Positions 50,631 to 59,612 of a stretch of DNA of 64,000 nt are shown piece by piece; position 1 is the stretch's first letter, and each line of letters starts with the position of its first letter. This DNA comes from an uncultured Dorea sp. (GTDB lineage: Bacteria; Bacillota; Clostridia; Lachnospirales; Lachnospiraceae). The position numbers and the translations under genes are program-made. Location of the stretch: the NCBI GenBank assembly GCA_910579925.1, contig CAJTVY010000009.1, positions 1-64,000 of the forward strand. Direction: 5' to 3'. The notes under the pieces are model-generated. The model was not told where the DNA came from, searched no databases, and saw nothing but the letters and a program-made list of their open reading frames with translations.

Positions 50631-52373
50631 TTAATTCACGGACCTCTTCACATAACTGGTGTGCAGTGTCTCATGTGCCTTATGGCTTCCCGGCGCTAAA
50701 AGATACTCCTCATAGAGTTTCTGGATCTCCGGATTCTCATGCGACTTACGGATCGTCTTCGCCGCATCATTGCGGTACAGTACGCCGGCCCGGATTCCCC
50801 GCACATCCGTAAAGTTACGCACATCGCCGGATACCTGAGGCTGACCGCCGCCGTTTACACAGCCGCCCGGACATCCCATGATCTCGATGAAATGATACCT
50901 GGCCTCGCCGGCCTTCACCTTCTTAAGCAGTTCTCTTGCATTGCCAAGACCGGAGGCAACGGCAACCTTCACATCCATGCCTGCCACGTTGTAGGACGCC
51001 TCTTTAATTCCTTCTGTTCCGCGGACATCCGTAAACTCCAGGCTGGCAAGTTCCTCGCCCGTCAGCGTCTCCACCGCCGTACGCAGAGCCGCCTCCATAA
51101 CGCCGCCGGTTGCTCCGAAGATCACGCCCGCTCCGGTGGACTCGCCCATCGGATTGTCAAATCCTTCGTCCGGAAGCGCCGTAAACTCGATACCGCAGCG
51201 CTTAATCAGCCTTGCAAGCTCCCTGGTAGTAATCGCAATATCCACATCCGGTACGCCGGCCGCGCTCTGGTCGTCTCTTCCGATCTCGAACTTCTTGGCC
51301 GTACAAGGCATAACGCTCACAGACACGATCTTTTTCGGGTCAATCCCTTCCTTCTCGGCAAAATAGGTCTTCAGCATTGCGCCGAACATCTGCTGCGGAG
51401 ACTTACAGGTTGACAGATTCTCAGTCATATCCGGGAAATAGTGCTCGCAGTACTTGATCCATCCCGGTGAACAGGAAGTGATCATTGGCAATACGCCGCC
51501 ATTCTTAATCCTGCCAAGCAGCTCTGTGGCCTCTTCCATGATGGTAAGGTCTGCCGCCCAGTCCGTGTCGAATACCTTATCGAAACCGATCCGACGCAGG
51601 GCCGCCGCCATCTTCCCTTCCACGTCCGTTCCCATAGGATAGCCGAATTCTTCGCCAAGTCCTGCACGGACAGAAGGAGCCGTCTGAACCACCACATATT
51701 TCTCCGGGTCTGCAATGGCTTCAAGAATCTGCTTCGTATAATCTTTCTCATAAATAGCGCCCGTCGGACAAACTGCAATACACTGTCCGCAGGATACACA
51801 GCTTGTCTCGCCAAGTCCCATTCCGAACGCAGAACCGATCATCGTGGCAAATCCACGGTTATTCGTCCCGATCACGCCGATCCCCTGGGTCTTCTCACAG
51901 ACAGCCACGCAGCGGCGGCATAAGATACATTTATTATTGTCACGAACCATATGAGCGGCGGAATCATCCAGTTCGTAATGATTCATCTCGCCCTCATAGA
52001 AATCCTCATCCTCCACGCCGTACTCATGGCAGAGCTGCTGCAGTTCACAATTCCCGCTTCTTACGCATGACAGACATTTTTTATCATGATTGGACAGAAG
52101 AAGCTGCAGGGTCTTCTTCCTGGACTCGATCAGCTTCGGAGTGCTGGTGTATACCTCCATTCCCTCGTTAATCGGATGTACACAGGCGGCAACCAGGTTC
52201 CTGGCGCCTTTTACCTCCACCACGCACATACGGCACGCGCCGATCTCGTTGATTTCCTTCAGATAGCAAAGCGTCGGTATCCTGATTCCTGCAAGGTGCG
52301 CCGCTTCAAGGATCGTAGAGCCTGCAGGAGCGGATACGTCAAGACCATTAATTTTAAGATTGATATTTTCCAT
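50631..52373 (-). CDS. hydA: NADH-dependent [FeFe]-hydrogenase catalytic subunit
   Basis: 580-residue group A [FeFe]-hydrogenase. A 2Fe-2S plant-type domain (CYLKEINEIGACRMC) leads, then a His-ligated cluster region and 4Fe-4S clusters (CILCRRCVAVC, CVSCGQCIAVCP). The H-cluster motifs are TSCSPGW near 301, VMPCTAKKFE near 357 and EIMGCPGGCVNGGGQP near 502. It forms the H2-producing subunit of a trimeric enzyme with HydB and HydC that uses NADH, likely with reduced ferredoxin (electron confurcation). The start at 52373 is preferred: GGAGG is 9 nt upstream, whereas the ATG at 52382 abuts it. Confidence 0.94.
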   Translation of the reverse strand: MENINLKINGLDVSAPAGSTILEAAHLAGIRIPTLCYLKEINEIGACRMCVVEVKGARNLVAACVHPINEGMEVYTSTPKLIESRKKTLQLLLSNHDKKCLSCVRSGNCELQQLCHEYGVEDEDFYEGEMNHYELDDSAAHMVRDNNKCILCRRCVAVCEKTQGIGVIGTNNRGFATMIGSAFGMGLGETSCVSCGQCIAVCPTGAIYEKDYTKQILEAIADPEKYVVVQTAPSVRAGLGEEFGYPMGTDVEGKMAAALRRIGFDKVFDTDWAADLTIMEEATELLGRIKNGGVLPMITSCSPGWIKYCEHYFPDMTENLSTCKSPQQMFGAMLKTYFAEKEGIDPKKIVSVSVMPCTAKKFEIGRDDQSAAGVPDVDIAITTRELARLIKRCGIEFTALPDEGFDNPMGESTGAGVIFGATGGVMEAALRTAVETLTGEELASLEFTDVRGTEGIKEASYNVAGMDVKVAVASGLGNARELLKKVKAGEARYHFIEIMGCPGGCVNGGGQPQVSGDVRNFTDVRGIRAGVLYRNDAAKTIRKSHENPEIQKLYEEYLLAPGSHKAHETLHTSYVKRSVN

Positions 52374-52388
52374 ATTCTCCATCCTCCA

Positions 52389-54269
52389 TTACTCTTTATA
52401 AATAGCGCCGAAACGACATTTTTCCATACAGGCGCCGCATTTCACGCACTTATCCTGATTAATCACATGAGGTTCTCTTACAGAGCCCGTGATTGCGTCG
52501 TTCGGACAGGTCCTTGCACACAGCGTACATCCCTTACACTTATCTGCATCAATCTTGTAGGAAAGAAGGGCCTTACATACGCCGGCCGGACATTTCTTAT
52601 CTACAATATGAGCTATGTACTCGTCTTTGAAGTAACGTAAGGTGGAGAGTACCGGGTTGGGAGCCGTCTGTCCAAGCGCACACAGAGAATTGGACTTTAA
52701 GTGTGCCGCCAGATCCTCAAGCTTGTCTAAATCTTCCATCGTTCCCTGGCCATTCGTAATCTTCTCCAGAATCTCCAGCATACGTCTGGTTCCGATCCGG
52801 CATGGGGTACATTTTCCACAGGACTCGTCTACCGTAAATTCCAGGAAAAATTTCGCAATATCAACCATACAGGTATCCTCATCCATAACAATCAGTCCGC
52901 CGGAACCCATCATAGAACCAATCGCAATCAGATTGTCGTAATCAATGGGCACGTCAAAATGCTCTGCCGGGATACATCCGCCGGAGGGTCCGCCGGTCTG
53001 GGCCGCCTTAAACTTCTTACCGTTCGGGATACCGCCGCCAATCTCCTCTACGATCTCACGCAGCGTCGTTCCCATAGGGATCTCTACAAGCCCCGTATTC
53101 TTTACTTTACCGCCAAGGGCAAATACTTTCGTTCCTTTGGACTTCTCCGTACCCATATCGGCAAACCAGTCTGCGCCGTTTAAGATAATCTGGGGAATAT
53201 TCGCCAGAGTCTCTACGTTATTCAGAATGGTCGGCTTCTGAAACAGCCCCTTAAGCGCCGGGAACGGCGGACGGGGACGCGGCTCGCCTCTGTTGCCTTC
53301 GATAGAAGTCATCAGCGCCGTCTCTTCACCGCAGACGAATGCGCCTGCACCCAGACGAAGTTCAATGTCAAAATCGAATCCGGAACCGAAAATGTCTTTA
53401 CCCAGCAGACCGTACTCTCTTGCCTGCTTAATCGCAATATTCAGACGCTCTACCGCAATCGGATACTCTGCACGGACATAGATGTATCCTTGAGAAGCCC
53501 CGATTGCATAGCCCGCAATCGCCATTGCCTCTAATACCACATGAGGATCGCCTTCTAACACGGAACGGTCCATGAACGCTCCCGGGTCGCCCTCGTCAGC
53601 GTTACAGCACACATACTTCTGATCCGCCTGGTTGGCCGCCGCAAACTTCCACTTTAATCCGGTAGGGAATCCTGCGCCTCCTCGTCCGCGGAGCCCGCTG
53701 TCCAGCATAATCTGAATCACATCCTCCGGCTTCTTTGCCGTCAGCACAGTCCCAAGCGCCTCATAGCCGCGGGTTCCGATATATTCCTCAATATTCTCCG
53801 GGTTGATGGCGCCGCAGTTACGCAGGGCAACCCTGTGCTGCTTCTTATAGAACTGCGTCTCCTGCAAAGGAAGTACCTCGTTATTCCCCTTCACCGTCTC
53901 GTCATACAGGAGACGCTCTACCACGTTCCCTTTTAATAAATGTTCGGTCACAATCTCAGGAATGTCCTCTTCCTTCACCATCGCATAAAATGCGCCTTCC
54001 GGATACACGATCATAATAGGCCCTAACGCACACAGGCCAAAACAGCCGGTCTTTACCACGCCGACTTCCTCTTCCAGTCCGTTCTTCTTAATCTCTTCTT
54101 CCAGCCGTTCTCTGATCTTCTGGCTGCCAGAGGACGTACAGCCCGTGCCGCCGCAGACCAGGACGTGCAGACGATATCTGGAGCCTGCCTGCGCCATATT
54201 GCCGGAACGGATACCGATTTCCCCTTGATTTCTTTCTCTTATCGCTTTTAATTCTTCCAGAGATTTCAT
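52389..54269 (-). CDS. hydB: NADH-binding hydrogenase subunit (NuoF-like)
   Basis: 626 residues. The N-terminal 2Fe-2S thioredoxin-like domain (LVCGGTGCTSSGSQ near 37-50) is followed by the FMN/NADH-binding NuoF core (GRGGAGFPTGLKWKFA near 195; GAGAFVCGEETALM near 308), a 4Fe-4S motif (ESCGKCTPCRIGTRR near 486) and two C-terminal 4Fe-4S ferredoxin motifs (CKGCTLCARTCP; CVKCGACMEKC). This matches HydB of electron-bifurcating hydrogenases. It lies 15 bp upstream of hydA and 20 bp after hydC. Confidence 0.94.
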   Translation of the reverse strand: MKSLEELKAIRERNQGEIGIRSGNMAQAGSRYRLHVLVCGGTGCTSSGSQKIRERLEEEIKKNGLEEEVGVVKTGCFGLCALGPIMIVYPEGAFYAMVKEEDIPEIVTEHLLKGNVVERLLYDETVKGNNEVLPLQETQFYKKQHRVALRNCGAINPENIEEYIGTRGYEALGTVLTAKKPEDVIQIMLDSGLRGRGGAGFPTGLKWKFAAANQADQKYVCCNADEGDPGAFMDRSVLEGDPHVVLEAMAIAGYAIGASQGYIYVRAEYPIAVERLNIAIKQAREYGLLGKDIFGSGFDFDIELRLGAGAFVCGEETALMTSIEGNRGEPRPRPPFPALKGLFQKPTILNNVETLANIPQIILNGADWFADMGTEKSKGTKVFALGGKVKNTGLVEIPMGTTLREIVEEIGGGIPNGKKFKAAQTGGPSGGCIPAEHFDVPIDYDNLIAIGSMMGSGGLIVMDEDTCMVDIAKFFLEFTVDESCGKCTPCRIGTRRMLEILEKITNGQGTMEDLDKLEDLAAHLKSNSLCALGQTAPNPVLSTLRYFKDEYIAHIVDKKCPAGVCKALLSYKIDADKCKGCTLCARTCPNDAITGSVREPHVINQDKCVKCGACMEKCRFGAIYKE

Positions 54270-54289
54270 TTTTATCCTTCTTCCTCCCT

Positions 54290-54784
54290 CTATTCGTATT
54301 TCGCCAGAATATCGTCAATATCGTCTACCGTAAGCCGTCCGTATACCTCGTCGTTGACCATCATGACAGGAGCCAGACCGCATGCGCCGACGCACCGGCA
54401 GGCATCCAGAGAAAATTTCCCGTCCGGGGTACACTCTCCCCCGACAATCCCTAATTTTTCCATCAGTTTGTTGTAGATATCTCCGGAACCTTTGACATAG
54501 CAGGCCGTTCCCAGACAGACAGAAATGCGGTAGCGTCCCTTCGGGTTCAGATTGAACTGGGAATAGAACGTGGCGACCCCGTAAATCTTCTCCAGTGGAA
54601 TCCCCGTCTCATCAGAAATCATCTTCTGAACTTCATAAGGCAGATATCCATAGATATCCTGCGCTCTCTGCATGATCGGCATTAAAGCGCCCTTCTCATC
54701 CTTCAATTCATGGATTACTGCCAGCAGTTCTTTCTCCTGTTCTTCTGTCCCATTGAACTGAACCGTAGATTTGTTAGAAAGCAT
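54290..54784 (-). CDS. hydC: Hydrogenase 2Fe-2S subunit (NuoE-like)
   Basis: 164-residue thioredoxin-like ferredoxin subunit. Cysteines of the 2Fe-2S site are seen in SVCLGTACYVKGS near 88-100 and DACRCVGACGLAPV near 125-138. The N-terminal helical part (LMPIMQRAQDIYGYLPYEVQKMI) is typical of NuoE/HydC. The ATG at 54784 follows GGGAGG; the longer frame from 54832 has no site. It is the first gene of hydC-hydB-hydA. A probable extended -10 (TGCTAGAAT) lies 60 bp upstream. Confidence 0.93.
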   Translation of the reverse strand: MLSNKSTVQFNGTEEQEKELLAVIHELKDEKGALMPIMQRAQDIYGYLPYEVQKMISDETGIPLEKIYGVATFYSQFNLNPKGRYRISVCLGTACYVKGSGDIYNKLMEKLGIVGGECTPDGKFSLDACRCVGACGLAPVMMVNDEVYGRLTVDDIDDILAKYE

Positions 54785-54846
54785 TCGTATTTTACCTCCC
54801 TTGATTGTTATATTTTGCAACTTTAAAAACATATCCGCTAAACATC

Positions 54847-54855
54847 ATTCTAGCA
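54847..54855 (-). promoter_or_regulatory. Extended -10 upstream of hydC
   Basis: Minus strand TGCTAGAAT (-10 at 54847-54852) about 63 bp before the hydC ATG; the -35 is poor. No convincing Rex-type operator was found here by eye. Confidence 0.4.
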
Positions 54856-54932
54856 CAGAAATTTTCAAAAATCTACAAATTTTCCCATTAAATTGCGTTA
54901 ATTTTCTGACATCTTCGTTTGATATTTCACTA

Positions 54933-55391
54933 TCAATATTGTTCAAAAATGCGTTCTGTTTTCTCCCGGATTTCTCTGATCTTCTGATGATCCTGTCCGC
55001 CGGATGTAAACCCCATCACAAGATTCTCCCGGCGGATGATTCCCGGAAAATAGAAATCACACAATTCCTTTTTATGGCATGCATTCACCGGAATATTCCG
55101 AGCTTTACAGTCTTTCACAATCCGGGTATTACATACGTCGTCGTCCGTTGCCGCCAGCACAAAATCCGCTTCCTCCGTCATGTCCTTGTGGTAGATGCCG
55201 TTGATCCAGCAGATTTTCTTTTCACGGCTTAACTGCCGGATCCTTTCCGTCGCCTCTGGCGCAGCCACTGTAATGGATCCGGCAAAATCAAGAAGTGATT
55301 CAACTCTTCTTGTAGCAATCTTTCCGGCGCCCACCACAAGAATCCGTTTCTCTGAAAGATCCACGAACAACGGAAAATATGGTTTCTTCAT
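54933..55391 (-). CDS. Precorrin-2 dehydrogenase-like protein (SirC/Met8 N-terminal type)
   Basis: 152 residues. A Rossmann NAD-binding motif (RILVVGAGKIATRRVESLL, about 15-33) leads into ADFVLAATDDDVCNTRI and the characteristic VNACHKKELCDFYFPGIIRRENLVMGFTSGG. It would oxidise precorrin-2 to sirohydrochlorin in siroheme/cobalamin synthesis. It is about 50 residues shorter than Bacillus SirC, missing most of the C-terminal helical domain, as in some clostridial short forms. No other siroheme gene is adjacent. It overlaps the upstream metallopeptidase gene by 4 nt. Confidence 0.85.
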   Translation of the reverse strand: MKKPYFPLFVDLSEKRILVVGAGKIATRRVESLLDFAGSITVAAPEATERIRQLSREKKICWINGIYHKDMTEEADFVLAATDDDVCNTRIVKDCKARNIPVNACHKKELCDFYFPGIIRRENLVMGFTSGGQDHQKIREIREKTERIFEQY

Positions 55392-55924
55392 ATCATCTCC
55401 TGCCTTTCTCGCAGCCGCTTCCTTCGTTCCTTATAATCTGGCAGCATCTGTTCCACGATCTTCCAGAATGCCCTGGAATGATTCATCTCCCTGCGGTGTG
55501 CCAGTTCATGAACAACCACGTAGTCCAGAATATCTGGCGGCATCAGTGTAAGCTTCCAGTTAAAATTCAGATTCCCTTTACTGCTGCAGCTTCCCCATCT
55601 TGTCTTCTGCTCCCGGATGGTAATTCTGCCGTAAGAGATTCCCATCTTCTTAGCATAATATTCCACCCGCTCCGGAAAGATCTCTCGTGCTTTCTGAATC
55701 CCTTCCTTACGCATTTCCTCCGTAATCACGGTCTTTCGCTCCCTTGCTTCCTTAATCGTCTGCCGGCTCTTGAGAATCCAGTCCTGCCGCTCTTTTAAGA
55801 ACTGTTCCGCCTGCTTTCGAGATACCGAATAAGGTGTTCTCACAATAACGCTTCCATCCTCCCGCACCTGGATTGCAATGGTCTTACGCCGGGAACGGAC
55901 CCACTCATATGTAATGTTTTCCAT
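55388..55924 (-). CDS. YgjP-type M48-like metallopeptidase
   Basis: 178 residues of the YgjP/DUF45 (WrlA) family. The zinc motif HELAHRREMNHSRAFW near 134-149 contains HExxH plus the third ligand region, and TRWGSCSSKGNLNFNWKLTL and the N-terminal RKTIAIQVREDGSVIVRTPYSV are conserved family segments. The fold resembles SprT-like proteases; the substrate is unknown. It is cytoplasmic, and the first gene of a two-gene unit with the SirC-like gene. Confidence 0.9.
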   Translation of the reverse strand: MENITYEWVRSRRKTIAIQVREDGSVIVRTPYSVSRKQAEQFLKERQDWILKSRQTIKEARERKTVITEEMRKEGIQKAREIFPERVEYYAKKMGISYGRITIREQKTRWGSCSSKGNLNFNWKLTLMPPDILDYVVVHELAHRREMNHSRAFWKIVEQMLPDYKERRKRLRERQEMI

Positions 55925-56033
55925 TTATGTTTTTCCTCCTTATCCCAGAGTATGTGTCTGCTTATTATCATAGCACAGAACACCGGCTCCTTGCAGTAAT
56001 ATATCAGAAAATCCGGTTTCTTTTGCCATAGAA

Positions 56034-56212
56034 CAAAGTGGGCAGGCCCACTTCAGCTCCCCTAACCCCTCACTCATGAGGGGCCTGGACACTTTGTGCG
56101 CCGAGCACAATTGCGAAGCAATATTTTACCTCTTGTGCGAGTGCGCATATTATTTTTATCTTATAGGAAAGATACTTTCACGCATTAGCGTGACAAGGTC
56201 TTTCCTATAAGA
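56034..56212 (-). repeat. Structured intergenic repeat, copy C
   Basis: Divergent third copy, recognisable by GCGCCGA and GAGTGCG linkers at the same places. Outer stem GCACA/TGTGC (56105-56109 with 56134-56138) and inner ATTGC/GCAAT (56110-56122) replace the stems of copies A and B. The distal hairpin is a longer CAAAGTG/CACTTTG (56034-56096) with two extra hairpins inside (GTGGGC/GCCCAC and CCCCT/AGGGG). The third stem is a perfect 14-bp TCTTATAGGAAAGA/TCTTTCCTATAAGA (56159-56212) containing TCACGC/GCGTGA. It fills most of the 400-bp gap between the SBP gene and the metallopeptidase gene, in the same orientation as copies A and B. Confidence 0.75.
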
Positions 56213-56213
56213 C

Positions 56214-56256
56214 AAAAAAAGACGGTCAGAAAATGGCATTTTCCATCTTCTGACCG
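56214..56256 (-). terminator. Terminator of the ABC importer operon
   Basis: CGGTCAGAA/TTCTGACCG plus ATGG/CCAT (56223-56256), followed on the minus strand by TTTTTTT (56220-56214). It is about 70 bp after the substrate-binding protein stop and merges into copy C of the repeat. Confidence 0.88.
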
Positions 56257-56324
56257 CCCCTCTTTCATTCTATTTTTTGGATTCTACACAGCCTGGCAAG
56301 CTGTAAGATACAAGCTGATTTTTA

Positions 56325-57545
56325 TTATTTAGAAAGCCCGAATTTTTCAGACACAACCGGGTTCTCCTTCTGTTTAACGGAAACAACCGCATTTTCCGGC
56401 TCTACCGGGTCGCCGACTGTCAGCCCTTCAATCTCTTCATCCGGGCAGACCGGCGTCCATGCCAATTCCATAACGTCGTCTGCGGTCAGATCCTTCTCCG
56501 TAATGATTCCAAGACGGATATAGTCTTCTGCGATTTCCTTAAGCGCTCTCTCGGTAAATGCATCTGACAGCCCGAAATGAAGGGAATCCCAGAATACCAT
56601 CTGATTTTCTTTCTCTCCCGTCATCTTATCCGTGTCATACATTGCCTGTACCGCATCCTCTGAGTTCAGACGGCTGTACTCACCGGCCCGCTTAATTGCC
56701 ATAACTACATATTTTGCATGTACCGGATTCTCCTTAATAAACTTGTTATTCATCGCCGTAACACAGCATGGCTCATCCTGGAATTCCGGACTGTAAGTAA
56801 TGGAACAGATCATACGCATATCTTCCGGATAATTCGCAAGCACGAAGTAATCTGAGAAGATCGAGGCATCTACCTCGCCGCTCTCCATGGCGGCAACCGT
56901 TGCAGCGCTGTCGGCAATGTCAAGATACTCTACATCCGTCGTAGGGTCAACGCCATACTCGTCTAACAGACGGTAAGTAATGTTCTGGTCGGAATTGCCG
57001 ATACCGTCATGGATCGCAATCTTCTTCCCCTTTAAGTCTTCTACCGTCTTAATGTCGCTGTCTGCATTGACAAAAATGGATTTACAGCCGATATGCGCAC
57101 CTGCAACGAAGGTCATATCCACTCCGTTTGTTACCGGAACAAGCATGGTCGCAATATGGTCCGTTCCCCACATACACTGTCCGGTACCAACGGTGGTAAC
57201 AACAGAATCACCTTCCATATAAGTAGCGTTAATCCCATATTCTTCATAATATCCCTGTACCTCTGCCATATATTTTGCAGACACGCATGCTCCGCCGTTA
57301 AACAGATAATTAATCTCTGTGCCAAATACCGGCTCCTTCTGCATGGCCTCCCAGTCTTCCTCGGAAACAGCCTCTGGACGTTCGGCGTCAGTCTTTGCTC
57401 CTTCATCGCTCTTACTTTCGCTCTCATTCTTTGCAGCGCCCTCGTTACCTGCCGGCTCTCCCGGTGTCCCGCAGGCAGCCAGTGATACCGTCATAGCCGC
57501 AACCATCGCAGTGGCTGCCAGCCGTTTGACATCCATCCATTTCAT
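56325..57545 (-). CDS. ABC transporter substrate-binding lipoprotein (SsuA/TauA/NrtA type)
   Basis: 406 residues. A signal peptide ends with the lipobox LAACG near residues 19-23, and an acidic low-complexity linker (about 30-60) follows. The solute-binding fold of the nitrate/sulfonate/taurine family comes next (DLKGKKIAIHDGIGNSDQNITYRLL; VAAMESGEVDASIFSDYFVLANYP). The true ligand cannot be told from sequence; sulfonates, bicarbonate, nitrate or pyrimidine precursors are all handled by this family. The ATG at 57545 follows AAGGAG. It is the last gene of permease-ATPase-SBP. Confidence 0.87.
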   Translation of the reverse strand: MKWMDVKRLAATAMVAAMTVSLAACGTPGEPAGNEGAAKNESESKSDEGAKTDAERPEAVSEEDWEAMQKEPVFGTEINYLFNGGACVSAKYMAEVQGYYEEYGINATYMEGDSVVTTVGTGQCMWGTDHIATMLVPVTNGVDMTFVAGAHIGCKSIFVNADSDIKTVEDLKGKKIAIHDGIGNSDQNITYRLLDEYGVDPTTDVEYLDIADSAATVAAMESGEVDASIFSDYFVLANYPEDMRMICSITYSPEFQDEPCCVTAMNNKFIKENPVHAKYVVMAIKRAGEYSRLNSEDAVQAMYDTDKMTGEKENQMVFWDSLHFGLSDAFTERALKEIAEDYIRLGIITEKDLTADDVMELAWTPVCPDEEIEGLTVGDPVEPENAVVSVKQKENPVVSEKFGLSK

Positions 57546-57636
57546 TGTACTTTTTCTCCTTCTTCTTAAATATTTATCCATAAAAATCATTAGGGAAGTC
57601 TCCTTCCTGCATGATTCACTGGAACAAATGTAACAT

Positions 57637-58407
57637 TTATCCTCTGCCGCCGAAATGCAGCCTGTTCAGAATCTCATTCCGGTATTCCACGAAGGCCGCA
57701 GAAGAGCGATCCCTTGGATATTCCTCATCAATCTTAATATCCGCCACCACACGCCCAGGATTGGCATCCATGACGATGACCCGGGTTCCCATATAGACCG
57801 CCTCGTCCACATCATGGGTAACCATCAGCGCAAGCTGCCCCTTTGCCTGCCAGATCTTTAAGATCTCATCCTGCATGTTCATCCGTGTAAATGCATCAAG
57901 CGCCCCTAACGGCTCGTCTAACAGAAGGATGTCCGGCTCATTGATCAGAGAACGCATTAAGGCGACTCGCTGGGCCATACCGCCGGACAACTGCCCCGGA
58001 TAATCGTTACGAAACGCTTCCAGTCCGATTACCTTCAGAAGACGTTCCACTTTGTCTTCATTTCCCTTCAGTTTTCCCTGCATCTTCAGACTGAAAGCAA
58101 TATTTTTCTCCACCGTCAGCCATGGAAACAAGGTTGACTTCTGAAACATCATACCGCGCTCCGGGGACGGTTCTGTAATCTCCTTACCGTCCACGGTAAG
58201 CCGTCCGGTTGTAGGCGTAATAAGCCCTGCAACCAGACGAAGAATCGTAGACTTTCCGCAGCCGGAAGGCCCCACCAGACTGACAAATTCTTTGCTTGTC
58301 ATGGTTAAGTCAATCGCATTTAACGCATGGGTGACTTCGTCATTCTCCACCTTCGCAAAACTCTTCGATACATTTCTGATCTCTAACGTAACCTTTTTCT
58401 CCGCCAT
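57637..58407 (-). CDS. ABC transporter ATP-binding protein (SsuB/TauB type)
   Basis: 256-residue ABC ATPase with Walker A VGPSGCGKST near 42-51, a Q-loop in MMFQKSTLFPW, signature LSGGMAQRVALMRSL near 142-156 and Walker B DILLLDEPLGALD near 162-174. This type energises nitrate/sulfonate/taurine uptake. It starts directly after the permease stop (no gap) and precedes the SBP gene by 91 bp. Confidence 0.92.
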   Translation of the reverse strand: MAEKKVTLEIRNVSKSFAKVENDEVTHALNAIDLTMTSKEFVSLVGPSGCGKSTILRLVAGLITPTTGRLTVDGKEITEPSPERGMMFQKSTLFPWLTVEKNIAFSLKMQGKLKGNEDKVERLLKVIGLEAFRNDYPGQLSGGMAQRVALMRSLINEPDILLLDEPLGALDAFTRMNMQDEILKIWQAKGQLALMVTHDVDEAVYMGTRVIVMDANPGRVVADIKIDEEYPRDRSSAAFVEYRNEILNRLHFGGRG

Positions 58408-59481
58408 CTATTTCACAACTCCATTCTGCCATCTTAATACCCGCTTCTTGATCAGATCCAGCGCCTTTGTAACCACCGTGAAGATAAAACAGATTACAAA
58501 TAACGCCGCAAACATCTTATCGTAAGCCGCCCATGATTTCGCCCAGTTCATATACCAGCCAAGTCCTGCTTTTACACCCATCATCTCTGCGATCATGATT
58601 GCCACGCACGCAGAACTCATGGCCTGTGTACATCCCTGAAGGATCGAGGGCATCGCATGAGGAATGGCAACCCGGAATACAAGCTGTCTGGAACTTGCCC
58701 CCAGCGTCCTTGCCGCATCAAAAAAGTCTTTATCCACATTGGAAATTCCCGTCATAGATGCAACCGTTACCGCAAACCAGGCTCCTAATGCAATGATAAA
58801 CACGGCTCCTTTAAACAGGGAAGTCGCCACCACCATGACAATCGGAATCCACGTAGAGGTCGGTATGGGCCCCAGGAACTTGATAACCGGATTCACCCAG
58901 TAACGCACTCTCTCGGAATAACCGCAGGTGATCCCCGTCACCAGTCCCAGCGCAATTCCTATGAAATATCCCAGGAACAGCAGGCGAAGCGTATGTAACG
59001 TACATTCCAGCAGATACGCACGGTCGATCCATGCAATATTGATAATATAATTCATACAGGGAACGAAGGGCTGTGTCAGGATACCTGTTTTCAGTGTCAG
59101 ATAGTCGTAGCCTGCAAGCAGCAGAAACAGCGCCGAAAAAAGCGGCGCCCGGTAACGGAGCGTCTCTAACGCCGTCTTGTCTCCCCGCAGCTTTTTCACT
59201 ATACAGAAGAAAAAATAAATCAGATATGCGCCGATCAGTACGGCAAGAAAGCCCACATATGTATAGGGATGGTCATTCGGACTTCCATTGGGAATCATCC
59301 AGTATTCAAGGACCGCCGCAATCCCGCAGATAAATGGAAGAACCATAATGATCCAGTCCAGTGCTTTCTGCCATGAAGTCTTTTCTTTTGCTTCCAGCTC
59401 ACGTAGCTGCTGTCTCGTCAGATTGGCAAGCTGGCTTTTGTCCACTTGCTTTTTATCATTTTGTTGTTTTTCTGATGACAT
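58408..59481 (-). CDS. ABC transporter permease (SsuC/TauC type)
   Basis: 357-residue membrane subunit. A charged cytoplasmic N-terminus (about 40 residues) precedes two additional helices (about 45-62 and 75-95) not present in the shorter SsuC proteins; then comes the binding-protein-dependent transport domain with the EAA loop (DAARTLGASSRQLVFRVAIPHAMPSILQG near 243-271). AGGAGAAAG precedes the ATG. It is the first gene of the importer operon, with a 17-bp perfect palindrome at its promoter. Confidence 0.9.
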   Translation of the reverse strand: MSSEKQQNDKKQVDKSQLANLTRQQLRELEAKEKTSWQKALDWIIMVLPFICGIAAVLEYWMIPNGSPNDHPYTYVGFLAVLIGAYLIYFFFCIVKKLRGDKTALETLRYRAPLFSALFLLLAGYDYLTLKTGILTQPFVPCMNYIINIAWIDRAYLLECTLHTLRLLFLGYFIGIALGLVTGITCGYSERVRYWVNPVIKFLGPIPTSTWIPIVMVVATSLFKGAVFIIALGAWFAVTVASMTGISNVDKDFFDAARTLGASSRQLVFRVAIPHAMPSILQGCTQAMSSACVAIMIAEMMGVKAGLGWYMNWAKSWAAYDKMFAALFVICFIFTVVTKALDLIKKRVLRWQNGVVK

Positions 59482-59527
59482 AACTTTCTCCTAAATTCCA
59501 TAAAATTATCTGCCAGATTCTGGTATC

Positions 59528-59544
59528 TATCTGTTTAACAGATA
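59528..59544. promoter_or_regulatory. Perfect palindromic operator at the importer promoter
   Basis: TATCTGTT-T-AACAGATA is a perfect 17-bp palindrome that touches the predicted -10 of the importer operon and lies at the transcription start. It is probably a repressor site; I do not recognise the regulator. Confidence 0.65.
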
Positions 59545-59572
59545 CTTTAACACAGAATTTCAGAAAAGTTAA
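59544..59572 (-). promoter_or_regulatory. ABC importer promoter
   Basis: Minus strand TTAACT (59567-59572), 17-bp spacer and TAAAGT (59544-59549), about 60 bp upstream of the permease ATG. The match is moderate. Confidence 0.45.
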
Positions 59573-59612
59573 ATTGATAATTATAATTTATACATGTACT
59601 TATTTGCCATAT

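Noticed and set aside
54833..54930. Rex (NADH-sensing) operator upstream of hydC
   Set aside because: Only partial TTAA-containing half-sites are present; no TTGTTAA-N4-TTAACAA-like dyad could be read.
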